Shown here piece by piece: positions 1 to 8,237 of a DNA stretch of 64,000 nucleotides. The translations under genes and the position numbers were made by a program. The DNA lies in the NCBI GenBank assembly GCA_024280735.1, contig JAJRPO010000026.1:1-64000 (forward strand), in the 5' to 3' direction. Each line of letters starts with the position of its first letter. The stretch's first letter is position 1. The DNA comes from Alphaproteobacteria bacterium. GTDB lineage: Bacteria; Pseudomonadota; Alphaproteobacteria; Rhodobacterales; Rhodobacteraceae. The notes beneath the pieces were generated by a model, which saw only the letters and a list, made by a program, of their open reading frames with translations, did no database searches and had not been told where the DNA came from.

Positions 1-140
1 CCCCCACACGGCCCTTGATAAACGAACGCCGGACGAGGCATACTTTGAAGGTAAAGAACTGAAGAAAGCGGCATGACAACCAAACTGAATACACCTTAAC
101 TTAGCCGCAAACCTGTCCAGAAAAGCAGGACCACTTTACA
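1..140 (+). mobile_element. Right end of an IS3-family-like insertion sequence (partial)
   Basis: The first 76 bases encode the tail of an integrase-core transposase. The following stretch up to about base 140 reads, on the other strand, TGTAAAGTGGTCCTGCTTTT, and starts with TGT like IS3-family terminal inverted repeats. The left end lies outside the window, so the inverted repeat and any target duplication cannot be confirmed. The element sits where rpmC would normally follow rplP. The exact boundary at 140 is inference. Confidence 0.55.
2..76 (+). CDS. IS3-type transposase, C-terminal fragment (runs off the left edge)
   Basis: Reading frame 2 from the window edge gives PHTALDKRTPDEAYFEGKEL, then KKAA and a TGA stop. 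The RPH..L..RTPDEAYF pattern is the usual end of the rve integrase core of IS3-family OrfB transposases, which cut and join DNA with a DDE catalytic triad. Only the last 24 residues are in the window, so the catalytic residues cannot be seen and it is unknown whether the gene is intact. It is too short and lacks a start in the window, so it is absent from the ORF track. It points toward the ribosomal genes, convergent with rplP. Confidence 0.65.
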   Translation, partial: PHTALDKRTPDEAYFEGKELKKAA

Positions 141-195
141 ATATACATCCAAAATTACCACCAACCATCACCACAACTTTAAGAGCATCATATGC

Positions 196-226
196 AAAAA
201 ACCCCCAGCCTTTCAGCCGAGGGTTT
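196..226 (-). terminator. Rho-independent terminator after rplP
   Basis: On the minus strand the sequence is AAACCCTCGGCT, a GAAA loop, GGCTGGGGGTTT and then further T residues. This forms a 12-bp stem, with G-U wobbles that exist only in minus-strand RNA, capped by a GNRA tetraloop. It begins 36 bases past the rplP stop. It ends the S10 transcript here, so rpmC, rpsQ, rplN and later genes must be elsewhere or driven by another promoter. Confidence 0.85.
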
Positions 227-261
227 CCAAATTCGCGTAGTGTGGGTGCTAACCCACCACT

Positions 262-675
262 CTACCAATCGTCACGAACCACAATCCGTGTCTTAACTGG
301 CAGCTTCATTGCAGCAAGGCGCAAGGCCTCACGGGCAACTGCGTCGGTTACGCCGTCGAGTTCAAACATGATGCGGCCAGGTTTGACTTTGGCTGCCCAG
401 AATTCCACGGAACCTTTACCTTTACCCATCCGAACTTCGGTAGGTTTTTTGGTGACGGGCAGGTCGGGGAAAATCCGGATCCAGACACGGCCTTGACGTT
501 TCATGTGACGCGTCATGGCACGACGTGCGGCTTCAATTTGGCGCGCTGTGATACGCTCCGGCTCGATTGTTTTCAGACCGTATGAACCGAAGTTCAGATC
601 CGAACCGCCTTTAGCCAGACCGTGGATACGGCCCTTAAACGCTTTGCGGAATTTGGTACGCTTTGGTGAAAGCAT
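262..675 (-). CDS. rplP: Large ribosomal subunit protein uL16
   Basis: The product is 137 residues, the normal bacterial L16 length, and starts with the family signature [11 protein letters not shown] followed by [11 protein letters not shown]16 binds 23S rRNA near the A site and helps position tRNA at the peptidyl transferase centre. The conserved [22 protein letters not shown] block is present. It is the last gene of this S10 segment, 30 bases after rpsC, and is followed by a terminator instead of rpmC, which is the unusual point. Confidence 0.98.
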   Translation of the reverse strand: MLSPKRTKFRKAFKGRIHGLAKGGSDLNFGSYGLKTIEPERITARQIEAARRAMTRHMKRQGRVWIRIFPDLPVTKKPTEVRMGKGKGSVEFWAAKVKPGRIMFELDGVTDAVAREALRLAAMKLPVKTRIVVRDDW

Positions 676-705
676 GATACTTCTCCTATCGGAAGACGGG
701 GCCTA

Positions 706-1416
706 TTAGCGGCGCGGTTGGCGCTGCTGACGGGGGCCGCCACCTTCTTGCAATTCCTGAATACGACGATCACGTGCAGCTGGATCATGTTCCATGATCT
801 CACCCTTAAAGATCCAGACCTTGATACCGATGATACCATAGGCGGTCAGCGCTTCGGCCCGTGCATAATCGATGTCCGCACGCAATGTGTGCAACGGAAC
901 CCGACCCTCACGATACCATTCAGTCCGCGCGATCTCTGCGCCACCAAGACGGCCAGCCACGTTGATCCGAACGCCAAGGGCGCCCATACGCATCGTGGTT
1001 TGCACCGAGCGTTTCATGGCGCGACGGAAAGACACCCGACGTTCCAATTGCTGTGCAATGCTTTCAGCAACCAGTTGCGCATCCATTTCAGGTTTGCGTA
1101 CTTCGTTGATGTTCAGGTGCAATTCGCTGTCGGTGAAAGCCGCCAGCTTCTTGCGCAGGGTTTCAATGTCAGCGCCTTTTTTGCCGATGATCACACCCGG
1201 ACGTGCCGAATGGATTGTCACGCGGCATTTTTTGTGCGGACGTTCGATGATGACGCGGGACACGCCAGCCTGAACACACTCTTTCTTAATGAAATCGCGA
1301 ATTTTTAGGTCTTCGTGCAGCAGGTTACCGTAATCTTTGCGATTGGCATACCAGCGGCTGTCCCAGGTGCGGTTGACTTGCAGACGAAAGCCAATTGGAT
1401 TGATCTTCTGACCCAT
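706..1416 (-). CDS. rpsC: Small ribosomal subunit protein uS3
   Basis: The product is 236 residues and begins [16 protein letters not shown], the standard S3 start. The KH RNA-binding domain, with the [17 protein letters not shown] motif, lies around residues 74-90, and the C-terminal S3 domain with [30 protein letters not shown] follows. S3 forms part of the mRNA entry channel of the 30S subunit. The tail is basic and glutamine-rich ([12 protein letters not shown]). Its first base overlaps the last base of the rplV stop codon (TAATG-type junction), so the two are probably translationally coupled. Confidence 0.98.
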   Translation of the reverse strand: MGQKINPIGFRLQVNRTWDSRWYANRKDYGNLLHEDLKIRDFIKKECVQAGVSRVIIERPHKKCRVTIHSARPGVIIGKKGADIETLRKKLAAFTDSELHLNINEVRKPEMDAQLVAESIAQQLERRVSFRRAMKRSVQTTMRMGALGVRINVAGRLGGAEIARTEWYREGRVPLHTLRADIDYARAEALTAYGIIGIKVWIFKGEIMEHDPAARDRRIQELQEGGGPRQQRQPRR

Positions 1417-1799
1417 TATGATTTCTCCTCTGCAGGCTGACGAACGAGAATGGTGAGCTGCGAGTACGGCTTGAGAATTTTGCCATAACGACCGCGCGCC
1501 CGTGGACGACCCCGTTTCATTGTCAGGTTTTTGCCCACATATGCTTCTGCAACGATCAGCTCGTCTACATCCAGATTGTGGTTGTTTTCCGCATTAGCAA
1601 TCGCTGATTGCAATGTTTTCTTAACATCGTCAGCAATACGCTTTTTGGAAAACGTCAGTTGTGTCAGTGCCTTTTCAACTGGCAAGTTGCGGATCAGACC
1701 GGCAACGAGGTTCAGCTTTTGGCCGCTGGTGCGGAGCATACGAGAAACGGCATAAGCTTCGTTCTCTGCTACGCGGCGGGGATTTTTTGACTTACCCAT
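1416..1799 (-). CDS. rplV: Large ribosomal subunit protein uL22
   Basis: The product is 127 residues with the L22 core [45 protein letters not shown] and the long beta-hairpin segment ending in [17 protein letters not shown]. This hairpin lines the nascent-peptide exit tunnel and is a known site for macrolide resistance changes; no insertion or deletion is visible there. It lies 3 bases after rpsS and overlaps rpsC by one base. Confidence 0.98.
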   Translation of the reverse strand: MGKSKNPRRVAENEAYAVSRMLRTSGQKLNLVAGLIRNLPVEKALTQLTFSKKRIADDVKKTLQSAIANAENNHNLDVDELIVAEAYVGKNLTMKRGRPRARGRYGKILKPYSQLTILVRQPAEEKS

Positions 1800-1802
1800 G
1801 GC

Positions 1803-2081
1803 TTATTTCCGCTTCGATTTTTTGTCAGCCATGTGACCGTAGTAGGTACGGGTCGGGCTGTATTCGCCAAACTTTTGGCCGATCATTTCTTCGGACACGT
1901 TCACAGGAATGTGCTTGCGGCCATTATAAACGCCGAAAGTCAGACCCACGAATTGTGGCAGAATCGTCGAACGACGAGACCAAATTTTGATAACTTCTTT
2001 ACGACCGGATTCGCGTGCTGCCTCAGCTTTTTTGAGAACATATGCATCAACGAATGGGCCTTTCCAGACTGAACGAGACAT
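1803..2081 (-). CDS. rpsS: Small ribosomal subunit protein uS19
   Basis: The product is 92 residues and starts [20 protein letters not shown]. The conserved [30 protein letters not shown] block is present. S19 binds 16S rRNA in the head of the 30S subunit together with S13. Its start codon directly follows the rplB stop. Gene order rplB-rpsS-rplV-rpsC-rplP is the standard S10 order. Confidence 0.98.
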   Translation of the reverse strand: MSRSVWKGPFVDAYVLKKAEAARESGRKEVIKIWSRRSTILPQFVGLTFGVYNGRKHIPVNVSEEMIGQKFGEYSPTRTYYGHMADKKSKRK

Positions 2082-2921
2082 CTACTTACGGCCCTTCTTT
2101 TTGTGACGCGAGCGAACAATGTATTTGTCAGTCGCTTTGTTGTTACGAGTGCGGGCACCCTTGGTTGGCTTGCCCCATGGTGTCACAGGATGACGACCAC
2201 CGGATGTCCGACCTTCACCACCACCGTGGGGGTGATCGACCGGGTTCATAACCACACCACGCACAGAGGGGCGGATGCCCTTGTGACGGTTGCGGCCCGC
2301 TTTACCCAAGTTCTGGTTGCCGTGGTCTGCATTGGAAACAGCACCAACTGTTGCCATACATTCCTGACGCACCAAACGCAGCTCGCCGGACGAGAGGCGA
2401 ATTTGCGCGTAGGAACCATCGCGACCAACAAACTGGGCGTAAGTACCGGCAGCACGGGCAATTTGACCGCCTTTGCCAGCTTTCAGCTCGATGTTGTGGA
2501 TGATAGTCCCGATGGGCAAGCCGGTGAACGGCATGGAGTTACCCGGTTTCACATCTGCCTTGGCAGAGGAGATAACCTTGTCACCGATAGCCAAGCGCTG
2601 AGGCGCGAGAATATAGTTCAGGGTGCCATCTTCGTATTTGATAAGCGCAATAAATGCAGTCCGGTTCGGGTCATATTCGATCCGCTCTACGGTTGCTGCC
2701 ATATCACGTTTTGTACGCTTGAAATCAACGATACGGTACAGGCGTTTCGCCCCACCGCCTTTGCGACGCATTGTGATCCGTCCGGTATTGTTCCGACCGC
2801 CCTTTTTGCTCAAACCCTCTGTAAGAGTTTTAACAGGACGACCTTTCCATAGTTCCGAACGGTCGATCAGTACCAGCCCACGCTGGCCCGGCGTCGTTGG
2901 TTTATACGACTTAAGTGCCAT
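2082..2921 (-). CDS. rplB: Large ribosomal subunit protein uL2
   Basis: The open frame extends to 2954, but the family start is [16 protein letters not shown], placing the start at 2921 and giving 279 residues. A GGAAGA sequence lies about 12 bases upstream of that ATG. L2 binds 23S rRNA and supports subunit joining and peptidyl transfer. The C-terminal [21 protein letters not shown] loop, with the conserved histidine at the catalytic centre, is intact. It is normally cotranscribed with rplW, but here about 2 kb of foreign-looking sequence and a terminator separate them, so it probably has its own promoter in the gap. Confidence 0.96.
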   Translation of the reverse strand: MALKSYKPTTPGQRGLVLIDRSELWKGRPVKTLTEGLSKKGGRNNTGRITMRRKGGGAKRLYRIVDFKRTKRDMAATVERIEYDPNRTAFIALIKYEDGTLNYILAPQRLAIGDKVISSAKADVKPGNSMPFTGLPIGTIIHNIELKAGKGGQIARAAGTYAQFVGRDGSYAQIRLSSGELRLVRQECMATVGAVSNADHGNQNLGKAGRNRHKGIRPSVRGVVMNPVDHPHGGGEGRTSGGRHPVTPWGKPTKGARTRNNKATDKYIVRSRHKKKGRK

Positions 2922-3261
2922 TCTTACTGTCTTCCGTTTTAAACGCAGGCCCATGGCCCGCTATGGTTTATAGGACCCCGAAGGTTCCAAAGGTATAGGC
3001 CCCCGCAGGTGCCCGAATTGCTGGGTGAAATATTTCGTTCACCCAAACCAACAACGCCCCAGACGAATCTAGGACGGTGCAGTTGGTGGCTGATAACAGG
3101 GGGGTATTGGGGTGTCTAGGGGCAATTGTGAAATGAACAATAGACGCACTACTGCTTAAAATCATTTCCGCAACCAATTTTGTTGCGGGAAATTAACATT
3201 TGTGGGACGCTATGAACAATATTTTTATGAGTCTTACTTCAAAAAAGGAACAGGTGAACTA
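2922..3261. promoter_or_regulatory. Leader region between rplB and the DUF262 gene, with two inverted repeats
   Basis: This gap lies between divergent genes and must hold a promoter for rplB on the minus strand and one for DUF262 on the plus strand. I could not identify convincing -35/-10 pairs. Two dyads are clear: TGGGTGAA/TTCACCCA at 3022-3045 with an 8-base loop, and ATTTCCGCAAC/GTTGCGGGAAAT at about 3166-3195 with one bulged base. The second lies just upstream of the DUF262 gene and could be an operator. A 69-aa minus-strand ORF here has no visible support. Confidence 0.45.
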
Positions 3262-4347
3262 ATGGATGCGGGCAGGGAAGAAGATACTCTTGTAGACGAT
3301 CAAGTAAGTGAGGAGACTGAAACCTCCACAGTTGAATTCAATATCATTGTTACCTCAAGCGACTTAACGCTAGAATTGCTAGCAAACAAATTTGATAGCA
3401 GTGATATTGTAATACCAGACTATCAACGAAAGTTTATCTGGGATATCCGGCGAGCGTCTACGTTGATTGAGTCGTTTGCTATTGGTCTTCCGGTTCCCCA
3501 AGTGTTTTTCTACGAGAACCAAGACGGCCAACTAGAAGTGATCGACGGACAACAACGAATAACTTCGATTGCCTACTTTTTTAGTGGTTTTTTTGGGCCT
3601 GAAGATGAGAAAGGAAATCGAAAGATCTTTCGACTAAAAGGGCTTGAACAACGAAAAGACCTAGAGGGGATGTCTTTTACTGACCTCGACGAGCGTACAA
3701 AACGAAAATTGAAAAACGCCAGCCTTCGGGTTGTAACCGTAAGGCAACTATCACCAGACAGCGCACAGCCCGAAAGTGTTTACCATATTTTCGAGCGGCT
3801 CAATACTGGAGGACAACCGTTAAACGCGCAAGAAATTAGAAATGTCGTGTATCGGGGTACGATTCTTGCCAAGTTGGAGCAGTTGAACTCCAATGAGCAC
3901 TGGCGCAACATTTACGGCAAACCTGATCCAGATCCAAAGCAACGTGATATTGAATTGATACTCAGACTCTTTGCTCTCTACGAAAATGCTAAAGCCTACA
4001 AACCACCAATGAAAGACTTTCTGTCACGGGAAATGGCCAATAATAGAGACTTCGATTCAGAAAGGGCTGTAAGGTTCTCAGATACTTTCACACGTGCGGC
4101 TGAACTTGTTGACCTAAATATACACAGGCCATTTAGGCCAAAGGGACTCCTAAATGCTGCAACAATGGAAGCAGTGATGGTAGCATTAATGGAACAAATA
4201 GACGAAAATGGACTAGATCAAACCTCCTACACAGAGCTTATACAAGACGAAGGATTTCTGAGAACAATTACTTCAAATACCACTAGTTTAGAAAATGTCA
4301 GTTCTAGAAAATCCATTGCAAGCAAGATTTTGTTCGGAGATGAATGA
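3262..4347 (+). CDS. DUF262 family protein (GmrSD N-terminal/ParB-Srx-like), probable defence or toxin-system component
   Basis: The ATG at 3262 follows AAGGAACAGGTGA and gives 361 residues; a GTG at 3202 in the same frame would add 20. Two DUF262 hallmarks are present: IPDYQRKFIWD and IDGQQRITSI near residues 70-100, and the downstream FERLNTGGQPLNAQEIRN block. In this family the DGQQR motif belongs to a ParB/sulfiredoxin-like fold, which in GmrSD-type and BrxU-type restriction proteins hydrolyses nucleotides to control a nuclease. No HNH (DUF1524) domain follows. Instead the next gene is a HEPN protein overlapping by 8 bases. Base composition is visibly more A+T-rich than the ribosomal genes on either side, suggesting acquisition. 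The role in defence is inference. Confidence 0.85.
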   Translation: MDAGREEDTLVDDQVSEETETSTVEFNIIVTSSDLTLELLANKFDSSDIVIPDYQRKFIWDIRRASTLIESFAIGLPVPQVFFYENQDGQLEVIDGQQRITSIAYFFSGFFGPEDEKGNRKIFRLKGLEQRKDLEGMSFTDLDERTKRKLKNASLRVVTVRQLSPDSAQPESVYHIFERLNTGGQPLNAQEIRNVVYRGTILAKLEQLNSNEHWRNIYGKPDPDPKQRDIELILRLFALYENAKAYKPPMKDFLSREMANNRDFDSERAVRFSDTFTRAAELVDLNIHRPFRPKGLLNAATMEAVMVALMEQIDENGLDQTSYTELIQDEGFLRTITSNTTSLENVSSRKSIASKILFGDE

Positions 4348-4879
4348 GGTCGTAGAAGAGAATTTTAGACATATCCGTAAGCTTGCAAAGGATATTGATT
4401 TTCAACTGGACGATTCGACCGCAGCAGATCAGCAACTTCGTAATGAGGTAGCCGGAATGTTTGCGGTTACAATTGTCGCTACATACGAAGGTATAGTTAA
4501 ATCCACTCTAATTGATTATGCAGCAAATTTTCACACGAAATATAGAGCTCATATTGAAAAGGATTTTAGTCGGCTAAATGCACGAATTTCTCTAGACGAT
4601 CTTCGGTCTTATTCACGCAGTTTTGGCTTGTCGGAGTGGACGGGTAAAGGCGTGAAGAAGAACTCGACGACCTTTCATAGACTGTTAAACGAGAAGAAAA
4701 TCGTAGTTGATCGACGCTTTAGAACGGACATGCTTCTAAGTTACAAGAATTTATTTGCTTGGCGAAACGCTTACGCTCATGAACGATCTACTACGGCAAC
4801 ATTCAAGGATGTCTATGAGTCTCATAGGGTTGCTCAGTACGTCATCCGAACATTTGCCGCAGCTTTTGAAGAAGGTTAG
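4340..4879 (+). CDS. HEPN-domain protein (RiboL-PSP-HEPN/MAE_28990-like), predicted ribonuclease partner of DUF262
   Basis: An ATG at 4340 inside the end of the DUF262 gene (ATGAATGA, 8-base overlap) gives 179 residues; an upstream in-frame ATG at 4295 is possible, but neither has a good ribosome-binding site, so coupling is likely. The protein looks all-helical and carries WRNAYAHE at residues 141-148, matching the HEPN active-site pattern R-x4-H. HEPN proteins of this type are commonly metal-independent RNases in toxin-antitoxin and abortive-infection systems. A helix-rich segment with VATYEGIVKSTLIDY precedes it. Pairing with a DUF262 protein is known in accessory regions. The target RNA is unknown. 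Confidence 0.75.
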   Translation: MNEVVEENFRHIRKLAKDIDFQLDDSTAADQQLRNEVAGMFAVTIVATYEGIVKSTLIDYAANFHTKYRAHIEKDFSRLNARISLDDLRSYSRSFGLSEWTGKGVKKNSTTFHRLLNEKKIVVDRRFRTDMLLSYKNLFAWRNAYAHERSTTATFKDVYESHRVAQYVIRTFAAAFEEG

Positions 4880-4892
4880 TCTCTCTCCAAAC

Positions 4893-4923
4893 AAAAAAGC
4901 CCCCGCTTCTCAGCGAGGGCTTT
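4893..4923 (-). terminator. Rho-independent terminator after rplW
   Basis: On the minus strand this reads AAAGCCCTCGCT, loop GAGA, AGCGGGGGCTTT and then more T residues: a 12-bp stem with one G-U wobble and a GNRA loop. It starts 23 bases past the rplW stop and also faces the end of the HEPN gene at 4879, for which the hairpin has only a short T tract. It should stop S10 transcription before the inserted genes. Confidence 0.85.
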
Positions 4924-4945
4924 CTCAATTCTTTAACAATCCGAT

Positions 4946-5242
4946 TTACAGTCCGGTGGACACGTCAATCGTATTGCCTTCTTCAAGCGTCACATAAGCC
5001 TTCTTCACGTTCTTGCGAACGCCAAGTTTACCGCGGAAGCGTTTGACTTTGCCTTTGGTGATGGATGTGTTCACCGCTTTGACCTTCACACCAAACAATT
5101 CCTCAACGGCTTGTTTGATGGTTGGTTTATTGGCCTCAATTGCCACTTCAAAAACAACGACGTTATGTTCGGACGCCAGGGTTGCTTTTTCGGTGATGAT
5201 CGGCTTGCGGATCACATCGTAGAGTTCTGCTTTCGTGCTCAT
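4946..5242 (-). CDS. rplW: Large ribosomal subunit protein uL23
   Basis: The product is 98 residues with the L23 signatures [35 protein letters not shown] and [21 protein letters not shown]23 lies at the tunnel exit and is a docking site for trigger factor and signal recognition particle. Its start overlaps the rplD stop by 4 bases (ATGA). It is the last gene before the break in the S10 operon. Confidence 0.98.
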   Translation of the reverse strand: MSTKAELYDVIRKPIITEKATLASEHNVVVFEVAIEANKPTIKQAVEELFGVKVKAVNTSITKGKVKRFRGKLGVRKNVKKAYVTLEEGNTIDVSTGL

Positions 5243-5859
5243 TTCAGTCGAGCCTCCAGTGCTTCAGCGCCGGCTTTGGTCAGGACCAAAGTGTCGCTTT
5301 TCAGAATGTCGTAAACATTCGCACCCATAGTTGGCAGGATGTTCACGCCTTTGATGTTGCGGGCGGCGAGTGCAAAGTTTGCATTCACTTCTGCGCCATC
5401 AATGATCAGTGCGCGCTTCCAACCGAGGTTCTTTACGGCCTTGGCCAGATCCTTGGTTTTTGCGGTGCCCAGATCGGCATTGTCCAAAATGACCAACTCA
5501 CCTGCTGCAACTTTCGCGGACAAGGCATGTTTCAGGCCCAGTTTGCGAAACTTTTTGGTCAGGTCGTGTGCGTGGCTACGGGGTGTAGGGCCTTTGTAAA
5601 CACCACCACCGCGGAAAATCGGCGCAGAGCGGGCACCGTGGCGTGCGCCACCTGTGCCTTTTTGGCGATAGATTTTCTTGGTGGAATAGCTGACTTCGGA
5701 CCGTGTTTTAACTTTGTGTGTACCGGCTTGGCGTTTTGCCAGTTGGTAACGCACAACACGGTGCAGAATGTCGCGGCGTGGTTCAAGACCAAAGATCGCG
5801 TCAGACAGCTCAATAGAGCCAGCAACTTCAGCGTCCAGTTTGATTACGTCAGTTTTCAT
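5239..5859 (-). CDS. rplD: Large ribosomal subunit protein uL4
   Basis: The product is 206 residues and contains [52 protein letters not shown] and the C-terminal [33 protein letters not shown]. The GTGGARHG loop reaches the exit tunnel wall. In some proteobacteria L4 also represses its own S10 operon; whether that happens here is not visible. Start and stop both sit in ATGA overlaps with rplC and rplW. Confidence 0.98.
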   Translation of the reverse strand: MKTDVIKLDAEVAGSIELSDAIFGLEPRRDILHRVVRYQLAKRQAGTHKVKTRSEVSYSTKKIYRQKGTGGARHGARSAPIFRGGGVYKGPTPRSHAHDLTKKFRKLGLKHALSAKVAAGELVILDNADLGTAKTKDLAKAVKNLGWKRALIIDGAEVNANFALAARNIKGVNILPTMGANVYDILKSDTLVLTKAGAEALEARLK

Positions 5860-6578
5860 TCCTCAGACCCTCCTTCGGTGGTCGTTGCTTCAACTGCAAC
5901 AGCAGCGGAGCGCAGAGCGGCAGGAAGAGGCAGACCTTCAGGGGCAGCTTTTTTAACGGAGTCTTTGATTGTGACCCAGCCACCGCGTGAACCCGGAACA
6001 GCGCCTTTGATCAGGATAAGACCCCGATCATCGTCAGTACGCATAACTTCCAGGTTTTGGGTGGTGATACGGGCAGAACCCATGTGACCAGCCATTTTCT
6101 TACCTTTGAAAACCTTGCCCGGTTCCTGACATTGGCCCGTAGACCCGTGCGAACGGTGAGAAACGGATACACCGTGTGTCGCGCGCAAACCCTTAAAGTT
6201 CCAACGCTTCATCGCACCGGCAAAGCCTTTACCGATCGACGTACCGGCGATGTCAACTTTTTGACCCACGAGGTAGTGACTGGCAACGATTTCTTCGCCA
6301 ACAGCAATCAGGTTTTCAGCGGAAACGCGGAATTCCGCGACTTTCCGTTTTGGCTCTACTTTGGCTGTCGCAAAGTGACCGCGCATCGCTGCCGATGTGC
6401 GTTTTGCTTTGGCTTTGCCAGCACCAAGCTGAACAGCAGTATAGCCATCCCGCTCACCGGTGCGTTGTGCCACAACCTGTAGATTTTCCATTTGAAGAAC
6501 GGTCACAGGAATCTGTTGACCATCGTCCAAGAACAACCGGGTCATGCCCAGTTTTTTTGCAATTACTCCAGAGCGCAT
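5856..6578 (-). CDS. rplC: Large ribosomal subunit protein uL3
   Basis: The frame opens with a TTG at 6587, but the family start [16 protein letters not shown] and the AAGGGGGC sequence 10 bases upstream favour the ATG at 6578, giving 240 residues. The conserved [33 protein letters not shown] segment, containing the glutamine methylated by PrmB in relatives, is intact. The C terminus is a roughly 30-residue alanine- and glutamate-rich extension, common in this lineage. It overlaps rplD by 4 bases and follows rpsJ closely. Confidence 0.97.
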   Translation of the reverse strand: MRSGVIAKKLGMTRLFLDDGQQIPVTVLQMENLQVVAQRTGERDGYTAVQLGAGKAKAKRTSAAMRGHFATAKVEPKRKVAEFRVSAENLIAVGEEIVASHYLVGQKVDIAGTSIGKGFAGAMKRWNFKGLRATHGVSVSHRSHGSTGQCQEPGKVFKGKKMAGHMGSARITTQNLEVMRTDDDRGLILIKGAVPGSRGGWVTIKDSVKKAAPEGLPLPAALRSAAVAVEATTTEGGSEE

Positions 6579-6593
6579 CTGTTTCAAGCCCCC

Positions 6594-6902
6594 TTAAAGT
6601 TTGATCTCGACATCCACACCAGCAGCAAGATCGAGCTTCATCAGCGCGTCTACTGTTTGTGGAGTCGGGTCAATAATATCAAGCAAGCGTTTATGCGTGC
6701 GGATTTCGAACTGTTCACGGGCTTTTTTGTTTACGTGTGGACTACGCAGGACCGTGTATTTTTCAATGTGATTCGGCAACGGGATCGGGCCGCGTACTGT
6801 GGCGCCTGTCCGTTTTGCTGTGCTGACGATTTCCGCAGTGGACGCATCCAATACGCGGTAATCAAAAGCTTTCAGCCGAATTCGTATATTTTGGCTTTGC
6901 AT
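6594..6902 (-). CDS. rpsJ: Small ribosomal subunit protein uS10 (NusE)
   Basis: The product is 102 residues and begins [19 protein letters not shown], the standard S10 start, with [30 protein letters not shown] and [10 protein letters not shown]10 is a 30S head protein and, as NusE, a partner of NusB in antitermination. It follows tuf by 70 bases, so str and S10 genes form one block, as in other alphaproteobacteria. Confidence 0.98.
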   Translation of the reverse strand: MQSQNIRIRLKAFDYRVLDASTAEIVSTAKRTGATVRGPIPLPNHIEKYTVLRSPHVNKKAREQFEIRTHKRLLDIIDPTPQTVDALMKLDLAAGVDVEIKL

Positions 6903-6972
6903 TATAAAATGCCTTTCAGAGTTGATAGGTGGGCCGGATGATCATCACCCGACCCACGTCGAACTGGGTTAC

Positions 6973-8151
6973 TTAGTCAAGGATTTTGGAAACAACACCA
7001 GAACCAACGGTACGACCACCTTCACGGATAGCGAAGCGCAGCTTCTCTTCCATGGCGATAGGCGCGATCAGCTCTACGTTGAATTTCAGGTTGTCACCTG
7101 GCATTACCATTTCTGTACCTTCTGGCAGCTCTACTGTGCCAGTTACGTCAGTTGTACGGAAGTAGAACTGAGGACGGTAGTTTTTGAAGAATGGTGTGTG
7201 ACGGCCGCCCTCGTCTTTGGTCAGAATATACACTTCTGCTTCAAACTTGGTGTGTGGGTTAACCGAACCAGGCTTACAAAGAACTTGGCCACGCTCAACT
7301 TTTTCACGATCGATACCACGCAGCAGAACGCCAACATTGTCGCCAGCTTCACCACGGTCCAGCAATTTGCGGAACATTTCAACGCCGGTACAGGTTGATT
7401 TCTGAGTGTCTTTGATGCCCACGATGGAAATCTCGTCACCCACATTCACAACGCCACGTTCGATACGGCCAGTTACAACTGTACCACGACCGGAAATCGA
7501 GAACACATCCTCGATTGGCATCAGGAAAGGTTCGTCGATGGCGCGTGGTGGCTGTGAGATGAACTCATCCACAGTTTTCATCAACGCGGCGATTTGGTTT
7601 TTACCAATTTCGTCATCGCGATCTTCCAGGGCTGCAAGTGCAGAACCCATGGTGATTGGCGTATCGTCGCCCGGGTAGTCATAGGTATCCAGCAATTCGC
7701 GGATTTCCATTTCTACCAGTTCCAACAACTCGTCGTCGTCCACTTGGTCAACTTTGTTCATGAAAACAACCATGGAAGGGATACCAACCTGGCGACCCAG
7801 CAAGATGTGCTCACGTGTTTGTGGCATAGGGCCGTCAGCTGCGGAAACAACCAGGATAGCGCCATCCATTTGTGCCGCACCAGTGATCATGTTTTTCACA
7901 TAGTCAGCGTGGCCCGGGCAATCAACGTGGGCATAGTGACGTGCTTCGGTCTCATACTCAACGTGAGCAGTGGAGATGGTGATGCCGCGTGCTTTTTCTT
8001 CTGGCGCGCCGTCAATTTCGTCATACGCTTTGAAGTTGTCTGAAAACTGCTTGGTGATCGCAGCAGTCAGTGTTGTTTTACCATGGTCAACGTGGCCGAT
8101 TGTGCCGATGTTGCAGTGTGGTTTGGAGCGGTCAAACTTTTCTTTAGCCAT
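6973..8151 (-). CDS. tuf: Elongation factor Tu
   Basis: The product is 392 residues and starts [34 protein letters not shown]1 is [10 protein letters not shown]3 is DCPGHADYV and G4 is NKVD, followed by the two beta-barrel domains ending in [22 protein letters not shown]-Tu delivers aminoacyl-tRNA to the ribosome with GTP. It lies between fusA and rpsJ; two GGTGCG-type hairpins fill the fusA-tuf gap. Many relatives carry a second tuf copy, which cannot be judged here. Confidence 0.98.
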   Translation of the reverse strand: MAKEKFDRSKPHCNIGTIGHVDHGKTTLTAAITKQFSDNFKAYDEIDGAPEEKARGITISTAHVEYETEARHYAHVDCPGHADYVKNMITGAAQMDGAILVVSAADGPMPQTREHILLGRQVGIPSMVVFMNKVDQVDDDELLELVEMEIRELLDTYDYPGDDTPITMGSALAALEDRDDEIGKNQIAALMKTVDEFISQPPRAIDEPFLMPIEDVFSISGRGTVVTGRIERGVVNVGDEISIVGIKDTQKSTCTGVEMFRKLLDRGEAGDNVGVLLRGIDREKVERGQVLCKPGSVNPHTKFEAEVYILTKDEGGRHTPFFKNYRPQFYFRTTDVTGTVELPEGTEMVMPGDNLKFNVELIAPIAMEEKLRFAIREGGRTVGSGVVSKILD

Positions 8152-8175
8152 AATGGCCTCCTTCGATTTAGATTT

Positions 8176-8237
8176 GGTGCGAGACTGCCCCGCACCGAGG
8201 ATTTATGCACCACGTTGGGTGCGTGAGGTCACGCACC
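8176..8237 (-). other. Twin stem-loops between fusA and tuf
   Basis: Two dyads share the same GGTGCG/CGCACC core. One is GGTGCGTGA/TCACGCACC at 8218-8237 with a 2-base centre, overlapping the fusA stop codon. The other is GGTGCG/CGCACC at 8176-8196 with a 9-base loop. Neither is followed by a T tract, so they are more likely RNA processing or stability elements, or an attenuator, than terminators. Confidence 0.5.

Noticed and set aside
2968-3177. 69-aa minus-strand ORF in the rplB leader
   Set aside because: No recognisable domain or ribosome-binding site; the region is better explained as leader and promoter DNA with dyads.
3202-3261. GTG at 3202 as the definite DUF262 start
   Set aside because: No ribosome-binding site is seen before it, whereas ATG 3262 follows AAGGAACAGGTGA; kept only as an alternative.
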